In this document: piece after piece, positions 4,959 to 9,510 of the stretch
Numbering within the stretch: position 1 is the first letter of the stretch
How the letters are laid out: each line of letters opens with the position of its first letter
Source of the DNA: Nocardioides sp.
Lineage (GTDB): Bacteria > Actinomycetota > Actinomycetes > Propionibacteriales > Nocardioidaceae
Assembly (NCBI GenBank): GCA_023252065.1
Contig: JAHEXO010000046.1
Coordinates: 1-9,510 of the forward strand
Length of the DNA stretch: 9,510 nt
Direction: 5' to 3'
Translations under genes and position numbers: made by a program
Notes under the pieces: model-generated
The model's input: the letters and a program-made list of their open reading frames with translations, nothing else
Database searches by the model: none
What the model was told of the DNA's origin: nothing

Positions 4959-5765
4959 TCGGCGCTGGAGCAGCCGCGTCCGCAGGGTCTCGTCGCGGTG
5001 GAGGCGGGCCAGGTCGCGGTCGCGACGGCCAGCCAGGACCGCGGCCAGGAAGTCCCACGACGTGGTGCCCGGCGGCGGTGGCGGAGCGACGTACGGCGTG
5101 AGACGGGTGGCGAGGGCATCGCCCAAGCGCTGGCGGGTGGCGGGGTCGAGCGAGGGGAGGCGGACGAGGTACTGCCGGGCCGCCAGCACCAGGTCGACCG
5201 GCGGGGACTGCAGGTCGGCCGACGCGGCCCAGCCCCGCAGCGCCGGCGGCATCGGGGTCGGCGCCGCCAGGCTGAGCTGGGCGCGGTCGCGCACGACGTA
5301 GGTGCCGGCCGCGTGGTCGCCGATCCGCTTGCCCTTCGAGCTGAGCATCGAGCTGATCATTGCGGGGCCGCCGAACAGGATGTAGATCTCGACGATCCCG
5401 ATCAGCGCGCGGACGAACGACTGCTGCCCGGTGACCGTACCGCCGTCGTCGCGCACCACCCGCAGGCCGAACGCGAGCTTGCCGGGCGAGCGGCCGCGGG
5501 TGAGCGTCTCGACGGTGGTCGGGTAGACCAGGAACGTCACCACCAGCGCGCAGACCAGTGCGACCTGCTGCAGGGCGGCGTCGGCGTGGGCGCTGACCAC
5601 GACGGCCAGGAAGACCACCACGAACCCGAGGGCGAGAGTCGCGGCGACATCGAGCAGCCCGGAGGCGAGCCGGCTGAACACCGTGGCCGCCGGCAGGTCG
5701 AGGGCGACGGCCTCGCCGGTGACGAGGTCGTCGGGGGTGAGGCTCGCATAGTCGGGAGACGACAT
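4956..5765 (-). CDS. RDD family membrane protein with C-terminal extension
   Basis: The first half is an RDD domain. The conserved Arg32 and Asp39 lie in SRLASGLLDV, and GRSPGKLAFGLRVV (91-104) and KRIGDHAAGTYVV (146-158, with Asp150) are the other hallmark motifs. Predicted membrane helices are at about 40-58, 66-82 and 119-138. The last 110 residues are a soluble, mostly helical extension with a run of prolines (PPPPPG, about 228-233) and a basic end. RDD proteins are poorly understood; some have been linked to ion transport. The context here, divergent from spoIIM and near moxR and DUF58, suggests a component of the MoxR-associated membrane assembly. ATG 5765 is preferred over the in-frame ATG 5777 because TATGCT ends exactly 7 nt before it and overlaps ATG 5777. 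The protein then has 269 aa. Confidence 0.87.
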   Translation of the reverse strand: MSSPDYASLTPDDLVTGEAVALDLPAATVFSRLASGLLDVAATLALGFVVVFLAVVVSAHADAALQQVALVCALVVTFLVYPTTVETLTRGRSPGKLAFGLRVVRDDGGTVTGQQSFVRALIGIVEIYILFGGPAMISSMLSSKGKRIGDHAAGTYVVRDRAQLSLAAPTPMPPALRGWAASADLQSPPVDLVLAARQYLVRLPSLDPATRQRLGDALATRLTPYVAPPPPPGTTSWDFLAAVLAGRRDRDLARLHRDETLRTRLLQRR

Positions 5766-5772
5766 CGCGGTC

Positions 5773-5782
5773 AGCATAGAGT
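5773..5782. promoter_or_regulatory. Bidirectional promoter core between RDD and spoIIM-like genes
   Basis: The plus strand has TAGAGT (5777-5782) ending 6 nt before GTG 5789. The minus strand has TATGCT (5778-5773) ending 7 nt before ATG 5765. Both fit TAnnnT, and they share the self-complementary TA at 5777-5778. The two expected start sites fall on the two start codons, so both mRNAs would be leaderless. Symmetric -10 elements are a known cause of divergent bacterial transcription. No -35 was seen on either side. Confidence 0.6.
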
Positions 5783-5788
5783 CGGCGC

Positions 5789-6784
5789 GTGGACCTGGAC
5801 GCCTACGTCGTCGCGCACCGCGCGGAGTGGGACCGGCTCGACACCCTCACCCGCACCCGGCGCCTCAGCGGCCCGGAGAGCGACGAGCTGGTGGAGCGCT
5901 ACCAACGGGTCGCCACCCAGCTCTCGGTGATCCGCACCGCCGCGCCCGACGCCGCGGTGATCAGCTACCTCTCGGTGCTCCTGAGCCGGGCGCGCAACCG
6001 GGCCGGCTCGTTTCGCGGCGGCACCTGGCACGGTGTCCGCCACTTCCTCGTCGACCGGTTCCCGGCCGCCCTCTACCGCCTGCGCTGGTGGTGGATCGGG
6101 ACGGCGCTCGCGAGTGCGGCCGTCACGTTCGTGATGATGTGGTGGCTGCTCGACCACCCGGACGTCGAGCAGTCCCTGCTCTCGCCGGCGCAGGTCGACG
6201 ACCTGGTCAACCACCGGTTCTCCGGCTACTACAGCCAGTACGCCGCGTCCCACTTCGCGCTGCAGGTGTGGACCAACAACGCCTGGGTGACCGCCCTGCT
6301 GCTCGCCTTCGGAGCCCTCGGGCTGCCGGTGGTCTACCTGCTGTTCAACAACGTCGCCAACCTGGCGATCATCGGCTCGATCATGACCCGGCACGGGCGC
6401 GCGGGGGAGTTCTGGGGGCTGATCCTCCCGCACGGCACCCTCGAGCTGACCGCCGTCTTCGTGGCGGCCGGGGTCGGCCTGCGGCTCTTCTGGTCGTGGG
6501 TCGAGCCGGGCGACCTGACCCGCTCACAGTCGTTCGCACGCGAGGGCCGCACCGCCGGCACGGTCGCGCTCGGCCTCGTCGGCGTCCTCGCCGTCAGCGG
6601 CTGCCTCGAGGCCTTCGTGACCCCGAGCCCGCTGTCGACCTGGGCCCGGATCGCCATCGGCCTCCTCGCGGAGGCCACCTTCCTGGCCTACGTCTTCGTC
6701 CTCGGCCGGCGCGCGGTGCTGCGCGGTGAGACCGGTGACCTCGACGCCGCTTTCCTCGGCGACCGGGTCGCCGGACAGGGCTAG
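5789..6784 (+). CDS. SpoIIM-like (DUF95) stage II sporulation protein M family membrane protein
   Basis: The 331-aa protein starts with a soluble helical region (about 1-95), then has several membrane segments at about 100-121, 166-186, 210-235, 256-275 and 287-306. The family signature is clear: NNAWVTALLLAFGALGLP (163-180), LLFNNVANLAIIG (184-196) and LPHGTLEL (213-220), the last with a membrane-embedded Glu219. In Bacillus SpoIIM works with SpoIID/P in engulfment, but in non-sporulating actinobacteria such homologues occur beside MoxR/DUF58 genes, and I would not infer sporulation. GTG 5789 (MDLDAYVVAHRAEW) is chosen by family-like N-terminus and the TAGAGT hexamer just upstream. The gene is convergent with DUF58 (7-bp gap) and divergent from RDD. 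Confidence 0.92.
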   Translation: MDLDAYVVAHRAEWDRLDTLTRTRRLSGPESDELVERYQRVATQLSVIRTAAPDAAVISYLSVLLSRARNRAGSFRGGTWHGVRHFLVDRFPAALYRLRWWWIGTALASAAVTFVMMWWLLDHPDVEQSLLSPAQVDDLVNHRFSGYYSQYAASHFALQVWTNNAWVTALLLAFGALGLPVVYLLFNNVANLAIIGSIMTRHGRAGEFWGLILPHGTLELTAVFVAAGVGLRLFWSWVEPGDLTRSQSFAREGRTAGTVALGLVGVLAVSGCLEAFVTPSPLSTWARIAIGLLAEATFLAYVFVLGRRAVLRGETGDLDAAFLGDRVAGQG

Positions 6785-6791
6785 CACCCGA

Positions 6792-8084
6792 TCAGAGCAG
6801 GCCCCGGGCCTTGAGGGCGAGGTAGTGGTCGGCGAGGGCGGGTGGGAGGTCCTGCGCCGCGACGTCGAGCACGTCGACGCCGAGCGTCTCTAGCAGGGCC
6901 GCCGTGGCGCGCCGGCGGGCGAGGGCCTGCGCGGCGGCTGCGGCGGCGTACACCTCGTCGAGGCCGTCGCGCGCGGCGGCCAGTCGCGAGAGCTCCGGGT
7001 CGCGGACCGAGGCGAGCACCACCCGGTGGTGCCTCACGAGCACGGGCAGCGCCGGCAGCAGGCTCTCCTCGACCGCCGAGGGCTCGAGCGGGCTGAGCAG
7101 CACGACCAGCGCCCGTTGCCGGCCCAGCGTCTGCACCGCGCCGGCCAGCGCCGTCCAGTCGGCCTCGGCGATCTCCGGCTCCAGCGTGGCGAGGGCGTCC
7201 TCCAGCCGGCGCGTGGCGTCGCGGGCGCCGGCGAGCCGGAGCCGCGCCCGCACCCGCCGGTCGCCGGCGACGACGTCCACCCGGTCACCCGCGCGCGCCG
7301 CCAGCGTGGTGAGGAGCAGGGCTGCCTCCATCGCCGAGTCGAGCCGCGGTACGTCGTCCACACGGGCCGCCGAGACCCGCGAGGTGTCGAGCACGATGAC
7401 GACCCGGCGGTCGCGCTCGGGCTGCCAGGTGCGGACGACCACGTCGCGGGTGCGCGCTGAGGCTCGCCAGTCGATCGAGCGCACGTCGTCGCCGCGGACG
7501 TACTCGCGCAGCGAGTCGAACTCCGTGCCCTGCCCGCGCACCCGCACAGCAGACCGGCCGTCCAGCTCCCGGAGCCGGGCGAGCCGTGAGGGCAGGTGCT
7601 TGCGCGACTCGAACGGCGGCACCGACCGTACGGTGCCGGGCACGTCGCGCGTGGCCTGACGTGCCGCGAGCCCGAGCGGCCCGGCCGTGCGCAGCGTCAC
7701 CCCCGCTGCTCGCAGCTCACCGCGGCGGACCGGCCGGAGCCAGGTCGTCACCGCCTGCGCCGAGCCCGGCCCGAGCCTCACCCGGTGCCGGTTGTCGCGC
7801 GCCCCAGCCGACGGCTGCCAGGCGTCCCGGACCAGGAGGTGCACCCGACGTCGTCCGGTGTTGGTCAGGTCGAGGGTGCTCGGGGCGCCGTGGCCGGCCC
7901 GCACCCGCCCCGGCGGGCGTCGTACGACGTCGACGTCGCGGGGCGCGGGCGCGAGGGCCACGTAGACCGCGACGAGCACACAGACCGCGAGCACCCACAG
8001 CCACATGGTGGAGAGCTCCGGGCGCAGCACGACCGCCACCACCCCCAGCAGGAGGAGGAGCGGTACGCGTCCGGTGATCGCCAC
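6792..8084 (-). CDS. DUF58 protein with vWA-like domain, membrane anchored
   Basis: The 430-aa protein has two N-terminal membrane helices (about 6-20 and 27-45), then a beta-rich region, the DUF58 signature GTEFDSLREYVRGDD followed by VRSIDWRASAR (176-201), and a von Willebrand A-like domain beginning VVIVLDTSR (218-226). The metal site is degenerate: Asp223 and Ser225 are kept, but the second Ser of DxSxS is Val227. Proteins of this type are partners of MoxR ATPases, probably linking the ATPase to membrane substrates. GTG 8084 is chosen: it begins right before the first membrane helix, and sequence upstream in this frame only overlaps moxR. It starts 5 bp after the moxR stop, so the two are surely co-transcribed and probably translationally coupled; no Shine-Dalgarno is visible. 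Its 3' end is convergent with the spoIIM-like gene. Confidence 0.93.
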   Translation of the reverse strand: MAITGRVPLLLLLGVVAVVLRPELSTMWLWVLAVCVLVAVYVALAPAPRDVDVVRRPPGRVRAGHGAPSTLDLTNTGRRRVHLLVRDAWQPSAGARDNRHRVRLGPGSAQAVTTWLRPVRRGELRAAGVTLRTAGPLGLAARQATRDVPGTVRSVPPFESRKHLPSRLARLRELDGRSAVRVRGQGTEFDSLREYVRGDDVRSIDWRASARTRDVVVRTWQPERDRRVVIVLDTSRVSAARVDDVPRLDSAMEAALLLTTLAARAGDRVDVVAGDRRVRARLRLAGARDATRRLEDALATLEPEIAEADWTALAGAVQTLGRQRALVVLLSPLEPSAVEESLLPALPVLVRHHRVVLASVRDPELSRLAAARDGLDEVYAAAAAAQALARRRATAALLETLGVDVLDVAAQDLPPALADHYLALKARGLL

Positions 8085-8089
8085 GGGAG

Positions 8090-9069
<980 letters not shown>

Positions 9070-9073
<4 letters not shown>

Positions 9074-9510
9074 CGGTGGGACACCTCTCTGTCGAGCTCG
9101 GCCAGGTGCAGCGCCAGGTCGGTCAGGTCACGGTCGTGGGCCGGCGCAGGCGCGTCGGGTCGAAGCAGTGCCTCGACCTCGACGAGCGGCCGGCCGGTGT
9201 GGTCGGCCACCGCTGTGGCGACCTGCTCGGGGTCGGCGTGGCGGGGGAGACGGAGTCTCTCGGCCAGGCTCGCCCGGGTGGCGGTCCGCAAGGTGGTGGC
9301 GGCATGGCTGCGGTCACCCGAGCGCCGGTAGAGCCGCCCGAGGTTACGCGTCGTCTCGACCGACTTCACCTCGACCGGCAGCGGCTCGCGCGCCAGCGGG
9401 CCGAGCCGGCGCGCGCGCCACACGACCAGCCCGAGACCGGCCGCACCCAGCACCCACACCGCCGGGGCCAGCCAGTCGGGGAGCAGGCCGGCCAGCGAGA
9501 TGCCGTCGCC
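9070..9510 (-). CDS. DUF4350-type membrane protein, C-terminal part
   Basis: The gene enters from the right edge; the last 146 residues are seen. The frame is open to the edge (GDGISLAGLLPDWLAPAVW...), so the internal GTG at 9459 is not the start. One membrane helix (about residues 14-32 of the fragment) is followed by WRARRLGPLAREPLPVEV and a cytoplasmic helical domain with GRLYRRSGDRSHAATTLR and a closing LALHLAELDREVSHR. These features match the C-terminal region of actinobacterial DUF4350 proteins, which are encoded next to MoxR; the N-terminal extracytoplasmic DUF4350 domain itself lies outside the window. Its TGA overlaps the moxR ATG by 4 bp. It probably belongs to the membrane assembly served by MoxR and DUF58, role unknown. 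Confidence 0.82.

Noticed and set aside
3644..5101. Plus-strand open frame of 485 codons antisense to the aminotransferase
   Set aside because: The opposite strand encodes a complete PLP enzyme with all key residues; the shadow frame has no recognisable domain.
4946..5119. N-terminal extension of the aminotransferase to 5119
   Set aside because: The extra residues are basic and low-complexity and overlap the RDD coding sequence; ATG 4945 starts a normal class III N-terminus with a -10 upstream.
4707..5930. Plus-strand open frame of 407 codons across the aminotransferase/RDD junction and the start of spoIIM
   Set aside because: It is antisense to two well-supported genes and in a different frame from the spoIIM-like gene; composition is typical of a shadow.

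Overview
The window is very GC-rich and densely packed, with strong G/C bias at third codon positions, GTG starts and almost no Shine-Dalgarno sequences. These traits, plus the gene families present, point to an actinobacterium, probably Nocardioides or a close relative (inferred from protein style; no search was run). It reads as ordinary chromosome. I see no insertion sequence, phage gene, CRISPR array, tRNA or rRNA.

Left part (1-3600). The 5' end of a SARP/BTAD-type regulator gene (minus, cut by the window edge) is divergent from a small His-rich one-helix membrane protein (plus). Between them lie four 11-bp-phased repeats. A 16-bp-stem hairpin then separates the small gene from a mismatch-specific DNA glycosylase gene (mug, plus). 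Its 3' end overlaps the convergent gene for a TPR protein (minus). Upstream of the TPR gene, and probably in the same operon, is a 135-aa hypothetical membrane protein (minus). Divergent from that is trmB (tRNA m7G46 methyltransferase, plus), followed 13 bp later by a small DUF4190-like membrane protein.

Middle (3602-5765, minus). An RDD-family membrane protein gene is followed after 10 bp by a class III PLP aminotransferase of unknown substrate.

Right part (5789-9510). A SpoIIM/DUF95 membrane protein (plus) is convergent with an operon running from the right edge: DUF4350 (partial), MoxR AAA+ ATPase, DUF58/vWA protein (minus). Together with the RDD gene this is a MoxR-type membrane-associated chaperone locus. 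From memory, the same gene set and the same flipped SpoIIM gene occur at the moxR2 locus of Mycobacterium tuberculosis (around Rv3691-Rv3695). The likely picture is a cytoplasmic AAA+ ATPase acting with a membrane-anchored vWA partner and several membrane proteins; the substrate is unknown.

The most interesting signals are regulatory. (1) The phased repeats beside the SARP-type gene look like a SARP-style operator. (2) Eight or nine gene starts have an xAnnnT -10 hexamer ending 6-7 nt before the start codon, which predicts leaderless mRNAs. (3) The RDD/SpoIIM pair seems to fire from one symmetric -10 element in both directions. (4) The RDD stop codon forms the first half of the -10 hexamer of the aminotransferase gene. 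No wholly new multi-gene system is evident.
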